DNA of 13,797 nucleotides from Lachnospiraceae bacterium (lineage in GTDB: Bacteria; Bacillota; Clostridia; Lachnospirales; Lachnospiraceae), in the NCBI GenBank assembly GCA_020860745.1, contig JAJBTR010000026.1:1-13797 (forward strand), read 5' to 3'. A program made the position numbers and the translations under genes. Positions within the stretch are counted from its first letter, which is position 1; every line of letters begins with the position of its first letter. Positions 1-6,924 of this stretch are shown in pieces. Under the pieces are notes generated by a model that saw only the letters and a program-made list of their open reading frames with translations, was not told the origin of the DNA and made no database searches.

Positions 1-105
1 ATATTAATCCGTATAGTATATCATGCTGTATGAATGGTTTCTTTAAATATGCAATTTCTGTTCGTACAATAATGACACTGGACTATACAAAGAACGGTGA
101 CATGA

Positions 106-121
106 TTCAACAAATGTTGAA
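106..121. promoter_or_regulatory. Palindromic operator-like site, copy 1
   Basis: TTCAACA-AA-TGTTGAA is a perfect 7-bp inverted repeat around a 2-bp centre. Its 14-bp core TCAACAAATGTTGA recurs exactly at 203-216. Two identical palindromes flanking a promoter are what a homodimeric repressor site looks like; the size suits a MarR- or TetR-type winged-helix or HTH protein. No regulator of that kind is encoded in the window, so the binding protein is unknown. Confidence 0.5.
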
Positions 122-152
122 AATAAAATTTCTAAACACATCATGTTTCAAC

Positions 153-175
153 ACCTGTAGGAGGCAAATACAGGT
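153..175. promoter_or_regulatory. Dyad ACCTGTA-N9-TACAGGT over the -35 region
   Basis: A perfect 7-bp inverted repeat with a 9-bp spacer ends 9 bp upstream of the TATAAT at 185-190, so it covers the place where a -35 box would be. No good -35 hexamer is visible there. An activator site compensating for the missing -35 is one reading; a repressor site is the other. It differs in sequence from the TCAACA palindromes, so it may bind a second protein. Confidence 0.4.
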
Positions 176-181
176 ATATTA

Positions 182-190
182 TGTTATAAT
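182..190 (+). promoter_or_regulatory. Extended -10 promoter of the redox operon
   Basis: TGTTATAAT is a perfect -10 hexamer (185-190) with an upstream TG, the extended -10 pattern that reduces dependence on a -35 box. Transcription would begin near 197. The palindrome at 203-216 would then lie just after the start point, a typical repressor position. The transcript would carry a leader of about 190 nt through the inverted-repeat element before the first gene. Confidence 0.5.
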
Positions 191-202
191 TTTATCAAGA
201 AG

Positions 203-216
203 TCAACAAATGTTGA
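203..216. promoter_or_regulatory. Palindromic operator-like site, copy 2
   Basis: TCAACAAATGTTGA is identical to the core of the site at 106-121, with centres 96 bp apart. It lies immediately downstream of the predicted transcription start, where a bound repressor would block initiation or clearance. Two exact copies of a 14-bp palindrome in one upstream region are unlikely by chance. Confidence 0.5.
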
Positions 217-225
217 ACTAAATTT

Positions 226-369
226 GTAATTATTCAGAACCAGGCTCGAAAATGCTTTCCATTTTCTCGCTGTTGCGTTCTCGCCAGATAAATTTGTAAA
301 AAAAACAGCTTGCGAATGCAAGCATCCGACACTGTTTTTTTACAAATTTGCCTGGCTCTGAATAATTAC
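226..369. repeat. Nested inverted-repeat element, MITE-like, in the operon leader
   Basis: Outer arms at 226-245 and 350-369 match as inverted repeats at 19 of 20 positions. Inner arms at 290-308 and 332-349 are again inverted, differing by one base in the A/T run. At the centre is a perfect hairpin (308-323, GCTTGC-GAAT-GCAAGC). The element has no coding capacity. The termini and size fit a miniature inverted-repeat transposable element or a REP-like interspersed repeat, but no target-site duplication is clear. The right end lies 11 bp upstream of the ribosome binding site of the first gene, so the element is transcribed as leader. Confidence 0.6.
290..349. terminator. Possible bidirectional terminator or attenuator inside the leader element
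   Basis: An A8 run followed by CAG pairs with CTG followed by a T7 run, enclosing the 6-bp hairpin at 308-323. The A-tract/hairpin/T-tract layout is that of a bidirectional intrinsic terminator. Placed between the predicted promoter and the first gene, it could cut down read-through into the operon. The central stem is short and sits 11 nt before the T-run, so its efficiency is doubtful. Confidence 0.35.
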
Positions 370-390
370 CATATTATGAAGGAGGAAACC

Positions 391-2514
391 ATGGCAGTAA
401 TTACGATTGACGGCGTCCGCCTGGAGGTGGCGGATCACGCGAACGTGCTGGAATGTGCCCTGCAGAATGGGATTTACATTCCGCATCTGTGCCATCATCC
501 GGATCTCCCGGAGAATGGCTCCTGCCGCATGTGCATTGTGGAGGTGGAAGGACAGGAAAGCGTCACCCCGTCCTGCACACTGCGGGCAAAAGACGGGATG
601 GTCATCCGTACGAAGACGGAGAAAGTCAACAAACTGAGAACACTGGCGCTGGAGCTTTTGCTGGCGGGACATCCGGAGGACTGCTCCACCTGCCCGAAGT
701 ATGGCAACTGTGAACTGCAGACTCTGATTCAGTACATAGGTGCCAACAACGCGCGTATGCGTGTCCGCAGCAAGGGCATCAAGATGAATGAGGAAAACCC
801 GCTGCTGACACATGACATGAACCGCTGTATTCTCTGCGGCCGCTGTGTCCGCGCCTGCAATGACCTGCGCGGCGTGGGTGTGCTGCAGTACCAGAAGAAG
901 GATATGGAGACCTATGTGGGGACGCTCCATGATAAGCTGCTGAAGGATGCGGACTGCCGGTTCTGTACTGCCTGCGTGGAAGTCTGTCCCACCGGTACTA
1001 TCCGCGATAAGGTACAGCTGCTCACGACAAATATGAAAAAAGAGGATGCCCTGGTGCCCTGCCGGTATGTATGTCCGGCGCATACTGATATTCCGCGTTA
1101 TATCCGTTTTGTGAAAGAGGGCGACTATGACGCCGCCGCGGCGGTGATTCGCGAGAAAGCGCCGTTCCCCCATGTGTTGGGTCTGATCTGCACGCAGGCC
1201 TGTGCGAAAGAGTGCAAGCGCGGGGAAGTCAGCGAGGCGATGTCCATCCGCGAGATCAAGCGTTATGCGGCGGAGTACGACACCGGCTCTTATTGGAAAG
1301 GAAAAGGAAAACAGCTTCCGGACACCGGGAAAAAAGTCTGCGTGGTGGGCGGAGGCCCTGCAGGACTTACCGCGGCTTACTATCTGCGCAAGCAGGGTCA
1401 TGCGGTGACGGTGAAGGAGGAGCTTCCCACGGTCGGCGGTATGATGTCCTATGGCATCCCGTCCTATCGTCTCCCGCGCAATGTGGTGGCTGATGAGGCA
1501 AAAGTAATTGAGGATCAGGGCGTGGTCATTGAGACCGGCGTCCGCGTAAACCAGCCCGTCGAGCTTTTAAAGGAGTATGACGCGGTTCTCATGGCGACAG
1601 GAAACCATATGGGTGTCCGTCTTCCCATGGAAGGTAAAGACCTGCCGGGCGTTCATGTGAACATTGATTTTCTGCGGAAAGCAAGCATGGGGGTTGAAAC
1701 CGGCATCGGAAAGCGTATCATCGTTCTGGGTGGCGGAAACGTGGCGTTCGACTGTGCGAGGACAGCGAAACGTCTCGGCGCGGAGGAGATTCACCTGGCC
1801 TGTCTGGAGGCACGGGAAATCATGACGGCGGATGATGAGGAGATTGAACAGGCGAAGGAGGAGGGCATTTTCGTCCATCCGGCGCAGACCTTTGAGCGCA
1901 TCACCGGCACCGACCATGTGACCGGCGTGGATTTCATGAATCTGAAACGGTTTTACTTTGACGAGAACCACAGAGCGATCACGGAAAAAGAAGAGGGTTC
2001 CGAGCATCATATCGATGCCGACACCGTGATTTTTGCCACCGGACAGTGGTCCGAGCTGACGCCGGAGTGCGGGCTGCAGCTTGGTAAGGCGAACAGCATC
2101 GTGGTAGACCAGAAGACGATGGCTTCCTCCGTGGACGGCATTTTTGCGGCGGGCGATGTGACCTACGGAACGAAGTCTGTCGTACAGGCCATCGCGTCCG
2201 GCCGGGATGCGGCGGTTCAGATCGACCTTTATCTGGGCGGAGACGGCGATATCAGCGAAGTGCTGGCACCGGAGCAGGTGAAAGATCCGCACATTGGCAA
2301 ACAGGAGGGCTTCGGCTATCTCACTGCGGCAAAGAAGCAGGTTCTTCCGACAGAGGAGAGACAGGACAACTTCAATCAGTATGATTTCGGTATCTGCGAC
2401 AGCGACATCTGCGGCGAGACCAGCCGCTGCCTGCAGTGTGACCTGCGGCTGCAGATTCATCCTTCCCGGTTGTGGACGGAATATTCCAATGAGCAGAAGG
2501 AGGTGCAGGCATGA
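391..2514 (+). CDS. NuoG/HydA-like iron-sulfur N-terminus fused to GltD-like FAD/NAD(P)H oxidoreductase
   Basis: A 707-residue cytosolic electron-transfer flavoprotein. A plant-type [2Fe-2S] domain uses C34, C45, C48 and C62. A His-Cys3 [4Fe-4S] site follows (H94, C98, C101, C107), then two 4Fe-4S sets (C146/149/152/156 and C189/192/195/199). This order is that of NuoG and of the N-terminus of HydA-type [FeFe] hydrogenases, but no H-cluster domain follows. Instead there is a GltD/NfnB-like half: Fer4_20-type cysteines (C224, C228, C267, C271, C275), FAD motif GGGPAG (320-325), NAD(P)H motif GGGNVA (447-452) and the closing FAD motif near GIFAAGDV (583-590). A cysteine group (C669, C674, C680, C683) ends the protein. 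The start is at 391 because GGAGG sits at 381-385; upstream in-frame ATGs fall within the repeat element. It overlaps the next gene by 4 bp. Family is clear; the physiological partner is inferred. Confidence 0.85.
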   Translation: MAVITIDGVRLEVADHANVLECALQNGIYIPHLCHHPDLPENGSCRMCIVEVEGQESVTPSCTLRAKDGMVIRTKTEKVNKLRTLALELLLAGHPEDCSTCPKYGNCELQTLIQYIGANNARMRVRSKGIKMNEENPLLTHDMNRCILCGRCVRACNDLRGVGVLQYQKKDMETYVGTLHDKLLKDADCRFCTACVEVCPTGTIRDKVQLLTTNMKKEDALVPCRYVCPAHTDIPRYIRFVKEGDYDAAAAVIREKAPFPHVLGLICTQACAKECKRGEVSEAMSIREIKRYAAEYDTGSYWKGKGKQLPDTGKKVCVVGGGPAGLTAAYYLRKQGHAVTVKEELPTVGGMMSYGIPSYRLPRNVVADEAKVIEDQGVVIETGVRVNQPVELLKEYDAVLMATGNHMGVRLPMEGKDLPGVHVNIDFLRKASMGVETGIGKRIIVLGGGNVAFDCARTAKRLGAEEIHLACLEAREIMTADDEEIEQAKEEGIFVHPAQTFERITGTDHVTGVDFMNLKRFYFDENHRAITEKEEGSEHHIDADTVIFATGQWSELTPECGLQLGKANSIVVDQKTMASSVDGIFAAGDVTYGTKSVVQAIASGRDAAVQIDLYLGGDGDISEVLAPEQVKDPHIGKQEGFGYLTAAKKQVLPTEERQDNFNQYDFGICDSDICGETSRCLQCDLRLQIHPSRLWTEYSNEQKEVQA

Positions 2515-3734
2515 TGAAAGCATATGAGAATGCAAAATCTATGGGCGCGGAGCAGATCATTGAGACAATCGCTGCGGATGGTTTGCTGGAGTTTGGTGTG
2601 GACCGCATTTCGGTGGCGGACAAGTGGAAGACCGTTAACGAGGAGCGCGCATTTCAGACTAACCCCATCCGTGTGGTGGCCGGTTTAAACAACGCTGACA
2701 TCAATGGTGTACTTCTGGCTGTTTTAAAGGAAAACCCGGATAAAGTGCTGACTGGCATGCAGATTGCGGCATTGGCTGTGGACGCGGAGGAGATGTACCT
2801 CTTCCTTCCAGAGAGCGAGGAGGAATACGCGAAAGAACTTGTGGAAAAAGCCTCTGCCTGCGGTGTTCAGATTAAAACCGGAATCGTAAACGTCCGGGAG
2901 AGCCGCGGCGGCGCGTTCCATCATTTCCTGACTTTGGCCGCATTGGCGGATATCATGGAGGGCACATACGAACCCTGCACTTATATGGCGGTCTGTAAGG
3001 AGGGCGAGACCGGGGCGTTGACAAAGGTTTCCTATGGGACGAAGGTGGCGGATCTGGTCGGCGAGACAGATGCGAGAGCGATCGCCATCGGCACAAAGCT
3101 TTACGATGCAGCTACTGCTCTGGACATTGTAATAGAAAAAGATACACAGATCGGAAACGGCGTGATTACACTTTACGGTCCGGATTGCTGTATGATCCAT
3201 GAGGCAGAGCAGATTCTGGCCGCGGAGCGGAAGCAGAGCTGCGGCAAGTGTACGTTTTGCCGCGAGGGATTGATCCAGCTTCATACTATGGAGAAAGAAA
3301 TCACCCTGGGTCAGGGGAAAAAGGATTTCCCGGATATGCTGGCCGAGATCGGCGAGGCGATGACCTTCTCCACACCGTGCAGCATGGGACAGACCGCGTC
3401 GGATTTTGTCCTCGGAACGTTGAAGTATTTTGAATCCGAGTACACAGATCACATCAAAAAGAAAAAATGTGCAAACAATGTCTGCAGCGCGTTTATGAGC
3501 ATTTACATTGACCCGAATGAGTGCCAGGGCTGCGGCGAGTGCGCGGATGTCTGCCCGAAAGACGCCATCGAGGGCAAGGACGGCTACATCCACATGATCG
3601 ACGAGTTCGAGTGCGATAAGTGCGGGAAATGCCTGGAGGTCTGCGAGAATGATGCCATTATCCAGACTGCGGGACGTGTACCGAAGCTGCCGACCAGGCT
3701 GACGAAGGTGGGCAAGTTTAAGAAGAGGAGATAG
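2511..3734 (+). CDS. NuoF/HydB-like iron-sulfur electron-transfer subunit lacking the Gly-rich FMN loop
   Basis: A 407-residue protein related to NuoF and the HydB subunit of bifurcating hydrogenases. The N3-type [4Fe-4S] site is present (C244, C247, C250 in SCGKCTFCREG, plus C290). The HydB-like linker KKCANNVC (318-325) precedes two ferredoxin clusters (C338/341/344/348 and C368/371/374/378). The N-terminal part aligns by eye with the NuoF flavin domain (GL...KW at 25-40, then a segment matching NADEGEPG to IIAAYAIGA), but the glycines of the usual GRGGAGFPTG loop are absent. It therefore may not bind FMN or NADH and may only relay electrons. It starts at ATG 2511, overlapping the previous stop as ATGA; ATG 2514 is the alternative. 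AAGGAGGT at 2498-2505 serves either. The overlap implies translational coupling, so the two proteins probably form one complex. Confidence 0.83.
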   Translation: MMKAYENAKSMGAEQIIETIAADGLLEFGVDRISVADKWKTVNEERAFQTNPIRVVAGLNNADINGVLLAVLKENPDKVLTGMQIAALAVDAEEMYLFLPESEEEYAKELVEKASACGVQIKTGIVNVRESRGGAFHHFLTLAALADIMEGTYEPCTYMAVCKEGETGALTKVSYGTKVADLVGETDARAIAIGTKLYDAATALDIVIEKDTQIGNGVITLYGPDCCMIHEAEQILAAERKQSCGKCTFCREGLIQLHTMEKEITLGQGKKDFPDMLAEIGEAMTFSTPCSMGQTASDFVLGTLKYFESEYTDHIKKKKCANNVCSAFMSIYIDPNECQGCGECADVCPKDAIEGKDGYIHMIDEFECDKCGKCLEVCENDAIIQTAGRVPKLPTRLTKVGKFKKRR

Positions 3735-3750
3735 GTTTTGTTGGGACGAA

Positions 3751-3934
3751 TGCGCCGGCTGTCGCTCATATATTTTAAGGCAACCGGGGCAACGTCTCGA
3801 CGAACTAACCGATAACTATGACTAAGACGCTAAGGATAGCCTTCGCGCCTAAGTCGTCGTAATCGGTGGATTTCGTCTCAACTAAAAACGCCCCTTTACA
3901 GTTGCCTGAAAATATATGCGTGACAACCGGGGCA
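3751..3934. repeat. Imperfect palindromic element between the redox genes
   Basis: Arms of 34 bp at 3751-3784 and 3901-3934 are inverted repeats with about five mismatches; the innermost 18 bp (3767-3784 against 3901-3918) match at 17 positions. The interior is also folded back: the 16-nt segment ending GCTAAGG pairs with CCTTCGCG onward across an ATAG loop, and ACCGAT pairs with ATCGGT. An 11-bp direct repeat, CAACCGGGGCA, occurs at 3781-3791 and 3924-3934. No protein is encoded. Size and inverted ends suggest a MITE or other small interspersed repeat. It begins 17 bp after the stop of the NuoF-like gene, so it is probably in the transcript. Its sequence is unrelated to the element at 226-369. 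Confidence 0.55.
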
Positions 3935-4074
3935 TCCTGTGCTGACAGAGGTTGCTGTATGGTGGGTGGTGGTAGTGAAACAGAAAAATCATGAGTTCCT
4001 TCCGGAACCAGCGCAGAATAGTTTGGATTTCCGGTTTATAAGTAAAGTAAAAAAAGAAACGGAGGAATTGCACA

Positions 4075-5535
4075 ATGAAGACAATGGAGACAGATGTAAT
4101 CGTAGTTGCGGCAGGACCTGCAGGTCTGGCGGCGGCGATCACAGCGGGTGAGAATGACCTGGATGTGATTGTGTTTGAGAAGTCTAACACGACGGGCGGT
4201 GCGGCCAACATGGGAATGGGACCGCTGGGCATCGGCACGAAGCAGCAGAAGAACAGCTTCTGTGACATCACAGTCGGCGATGCGCTGAACCGCCATATGG
4301 AGTATACCCATTACCGCGTGGACAACGATCTGGTGCAGACTTATTTCAATAAGTCCGCGGACACGATTGAGTGGCTGGAGGATATGGGCGTGGAATTCGC
4401 GGGATGCTTCCGCTATTTCCGCGAATCTGAGGCTACCTGGCATATCGTAAAGCCGGAGAACGGCGTGATCGGACCCAGGGCGGCTGGTCCCATGGTTCGC
4501 GCAATGACAGAGAAAGCGAAAGAGCTGGGAGCGGAGATTTATCTGGAGACCCCGGTGAAAGAGCTGATCATGGAAGACGGCAAGTGTGTCGGCGTGAAGG
4601 CTGTGGATAAGGCTGGTGAGGAGATTGAGGCCCGCGCGAAAGCGGTTGTCGTGGCCACCGGCGGCTTCGGCACCAACGCGAAGATGATCAAAGAAAACTT
4701 TGGATACAACCTTTGGGAGGATTACTTCCCGTTCAACGTACCCGGCACCAGCGGCGACGGACTGAACATGATGTGGAACGCCGGCGCGCAGAAGTTTGGG
4801 GCAAACGTCGAGATGATCTATCAGCTTAAAGACAATATGAACTGGTTCCTTCTTGACGCGGTATTGCGCCAGCCGAACCTGCTGATCAACCAGAACGGCG
4901 ACCGTTTCATGAACGAGGGCATGATGGGCAACACCACATACACCGGAAATGCACTCTCTCTGCAGCCCGGCCACTACGGCTACTGCATCATGGATATGGG
5001 TATTTTAAGACATTATAAGAAGAACGGCCCGGATATCTTTGACATCGTGCATCCGGAGGATGCCTTCCTTGCAGTCGACGCGGAGTTTGACCGTGCGGAG
5101 GAAGAAGGATACGATGGATTTTTCCGTGCGGATGATATCGATGAGTTGGCTGAAAAGCTGGGTATTGATGCGGAGAAGCTTGAGGATGTGATTGATGATT
5201 ACAATGATATGTGCGATATGGGCTGCGACACTCAGTTCCACAAGCAGCAGGAGTACCTGCATCCCATTACAGGTAAAGGCGGATATCTGGTCGGCAAATA
5301 TTATATTGCAGCATACGGCACCGTCGGCGGTGTGAGAGTGAACAAGAACTGTGAGGTTATGGATGCGAACCTGAATCCGATCCCGGGTCTCTACAGTGCA
5401 GGTTCCGACGCCAACACCATCTACGGCGACAGCTATAACTTCACGCTGCCGGGCAACACGATGGGATTTGCGGTAAACTCCGGTCGTATGGCGGGCGAGG
5501 CAATCGCGGATTACATTGATGAGATGGATGAGTAA
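4075..5535 (+). CDS. FAD-dependent oxidoreductase, FAD_binding_2 (fumarate-reductase-like) family
   Basis: A 486-residue soluble flavoprotein without signal peptide or membrane segment. The N-terminal dinucleotide fold reads VVAAGPAG (10-17), with Ala12 in place of the first Gly of GxGxxG, followed by E35 for the ribose and a TTGGAANMG loop (39-47). ATGGFG (195-200) and the C-terminal GGVRVN...IPGLYSAGSDAN...GFAVNSGRMAGEAI stretch (418-477) complete the family pattern. The catalytic GVHGANRLGGNA region of flavocytochrome c fumarate reductases is replaced by IYGDSYNFTLPGNTMG (449-464), without the His and Arg, so fumarate is an unlikely substrate. Reduction of some other unsaturated acid, enone or steroid-like compound is inferred. 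GGAGGAA at 4061-4067 sets the start. It lies 340 bp after the NuoF-like gene on the same strand and probably takes electrons from that pair. Confidence 0.8.
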   Translation: MKTMETDVIVVAAGPAGLAAAITAGENDLDVIVFEKSNTTGGAANMGMGPLGIGTKQQKNSFCDITVGDALNRHMEYTHYRVDNDLVQTYFNKSADTIEWLEDMGVEFAGCFRYFRESEATWHIVKPENGVIGPRAAGPMVRAMTEKAKELGAEIYLETPVKELIMEDGKCVGVKAVDKAGEEIEARAKAVVVATGGFGTNAKMIKENFGYNLWEDYFPFNVPGTSGDGLNMMWNAGAQKFGANVEMIYQLKDNMNWFLLDAVLRQPNLLINQNGDRFMNEGMMGNTTYTGNALSLQPGHYGYCIMDMGILRHYKKNGPDIFDIVHPEDAFLAVDAEFDRAEEEGYDGFFRADDIDELAEKLGIDAEKLEDVIDDYNDMCDMGCDTQFHKQQEYLHPITGKGGYLVGKYYIAAYGTVGGVRVNKNCEVMDANLNPIPGLYSAGSDANTIYGDSYNFTLPGNTMGFAVNSGRMAGEAIADYIDEMDE

Positions 5536-5566
5536 AACAGTATAACGGCTGGTGGCAGGTCAAGTG

Positions 5567-5604
5567 CAGCGCCTGGTGGAAAATTCCGCAGGGCGCTGTT
5601 TTCC
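5567..5604 (+). terminator. Intrinsic terminator after the flavoprotein gene
   Basis: CAGCGCC (5567-5573) pairs with GGCGCTG (5592-5598). Inside, GGAA pairs with TTCC, and the stem is followed by TTTTCC. It lies about 30 bp after the stop of the FAD oxidoreductase and closes the redox gene cluster. The T tract is short, so termination may be partial. Confidence 0.6.
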
Positions 5605-5789
5605 TGCTGTAAATATCTGAGAGAGTCTGTTTTTTCGTTTATAGTATCCTGAACATCTGGTTTAAAATTATACAAAAAGGATCCCATATTCTTTGTGTCT
5701 GTTTTTTCGCGTTTGTTCTTGTTTTACAGAGAAAAGTGTGTTATGCTTCGTGGCACAGGTCGGGACAGTTTTTTCTGAATATTCTGCTG
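5605..5789. other. Intergenic stretch without recognised gene
   Basis: This AT-rich stretch contains no supported coding region. The only structure seen is a 13-bp direct repeat GTCTGTTTTTTCG at 5625-5637 and 5697-5709. It may be decayed transposon sequence, since a transposase fragment follows directly. Confidence 0.4.
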
Positions 5790-5930
5790 TCTGATTTTGG
5801 CGCTGTAAAGGCGCGTTGTCTGGATGGAACCATCTATGACACGGAAGCGCAGCAGAAGAATACCGGCAACCTGCCGAAGAGGAGCTGCTGGTTTTTTATC
5901 GGCATTTTATACAATGGGATTTTTCGCTGA
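5790..5930 (+). pseudogene. Remnant of a PD-(D/E)XK (Rpn-type) transposase or recombination-promoting nuclease
   Basis: The peptide encoded here contains AVKARCLDGTIYDTEAQ followed by NTGNLPKRS. This is the pattern around the ExQ active-site strand of Rpn/PD-(D/E)XK family transposases common in Lachnospiraceae, where LDDGT.Y..E.Q is followed by GNLPKRSRYYQ. After PKRS the match ends and a stop arrives within 16 codons; the upstream nuclease start and the whole C-terminal part are missing. A full member is roughly 250-350 residues, so this is a short decayed piece. An in-frame ATG lies at 5736, but the sequence before 5790 does not resemble the family and no ribosome binding site is seen. Recognition is from memory of the family. 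Confidence 0.5.
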
Positions 5931-5964
5931 ATGACAAAAATTATCAGATTAGCCCAAAAATATA

Positions 5965-5993
5965 TTGACGAACGCATGCGGGGAAGGTAAAAT
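5965..5993 (+). promoter_or_regulatory. Sigma-A promoter for the large surface protein
   Basis: TTGACG (5965-5970) and TAAAAT (5988-5993) are separated by exactly 17 bp, each one base from consensus. Transcription would start near 6000, giving a leader of about 43 nt to the ATG at 6043. The ribosome binding site AGGAGGAG lies at 6031-6038. Confidence 0.65.
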
Positions 5994-6042
5994 ATACAAG
6001 ACAAGGTGTGTCGGAAAAATTTTAAAAGTGAGGAGGAGAAGT

Positions 6043-6924
6043 ATGCAAAACAAGTTGTGGAGAAAGCTTTCCGCCGGGTTCCTGGCTGTCACGTTGGCGA
6101 CATCTATGCTGCCGGCAACGGCGCTGGCCTCGGAAGTCCCTGTGGAGAGCGAAGCGGAGGAAGCAGCGGCGGAAGAAGAAACGGGCGAACCGGATGCGGG
6201 TGCTGCGGAGGAAACCGGAACGGAGGCAGCAGAAGCGAAGGAAGCCGGAACAGAAGCAGCAGAGGCGGAAGAAGCTGCGGACGAGACTGCAGATGGCAGT
6301 GAGGCGGAAGTGGAAGATGAGGCTGCCGTGAATGAGGCGGAAGCGGAAACAGAGGCGGCAGAGGATGCGGCTGAGGAAGAAATTATCGCTGCCGAGAACA
6401 GTGCGGATGTGCTCATGGATGGTGAGGAAGAGTATTCGATTTCTCTGTCCTGTGAGGACAGAATGATGGGTGACGATGAGGAAGGCTATTATACCTGGGG
6501 ATTCACAGGTGAACAGCTTACACTTGGTCTGGATACCACAGACCTTTCCGGCCTGACTGAGGACTATACGGTTTCCTATGATGTGGGAAACTGGGATGAT
6601 ATAGATCAGGTTTGGGAATGGCATAGTTTTGGCAGCGGCATCTACACGGTAAGCGATGATTCTGAATCAATTACGCTGGATATCAGCGCGGTCAATGCAG
6701 CCATGGCGGAAACCATCGAGTCCTTTACAGAGACTACGCCGATGGATACCAACGGCTTCCAGGTGCGCGCTTATGTCACAAAGGAAGGCGAGAGCGATCC
6801 GTTTGCTCAGACGAACCTGTACGTAGTGTACGCGGAGCCGTATTATGACTTCGAAACCTGGGGTGAATTCTCAGATGGTGAGTATCTGGCAGGCTGGGGG
6901 GGAGAGTTATTCCTATGTCTATGA
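6043..6924 (+). CDS. Large secreted cell-wall protein, N-terminal part (frame breaks at a G7 tract)
   Basis: The first 293 codons of what is probably one gene running to 10432. A signal peptide (residues 1-30: basic MQNKLWRK, hydrophobic core, ATALAS) is followed by an acidic Glu/Ala-rich low-complexity linker (about 31-125) and the start of the first large extracellular module (from about 131). Reading continues to a stop at 6922-6924, just past G7 at 6896-6902. With six Gs the frame would run straight into the downstream reading frame, giving about 1462 residues. The start is at 6043, with AGGAGGAG upstream; the in-frame ATG at 5965 lies on the promoter. If the shift is real, the product is a truncated secreted protein without a wall anchor. 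Role unknown; a surface adhesin or scaffold is a guess. Confidence 0.7.
   Translation: MQNKLWRKLSAGFLAVTLATSMLPATALASEVPVESEAEEAAAEEETGEPDAGAAEETGTEAAEAKEAGTEAAEAEEAADETADGSEAEVEDEAAVNEAEAETEAAEDAAEEEIIAAENSADVLMDGEEEYSISLSCEDRMMGDDEEGYYTWGFTGEQLTLGLDTTDLSGLTEDYTVSYDVGNWDDIDQVWEWHSFGSGIYTVSDDSESITLDISAVNAAMAETIESFTETTPMDTNGFQVRAYVTKEGESDPFAQTNLYVVYAEPYYDFETWGEFSDGEYLAGWGGELFLCL

Noticed and set aside
30..221. 63-codon reading frame at the left end
   Set aside because: It has no ribosome binding site and no family resemblance, and it runs across the promoter and both palindromes.
226..369. Shared family between the two palindromic elements at 226-369 and 3751-3934
   Set aside because: Their arms and cores have no visible sequence in common, so they are treated as different elements.
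310..390. Longer start for the first redox gene
   Set aside because: It would translate the inverted-repeat element. The GGAGG at 381-385 and the typical ferredoxin start at MAVITIDG fix 391.
340..1401. Long minus-strand reading frame opposite the first redox gene (and similar ones opposite 1567-2535, 2724-3593, 4036-4974 and 9344-10468)
   Set aside because: These mirror well-supported genes, have odd His/Arg-rich or repetitive composition, and lack ribosome binding sites.
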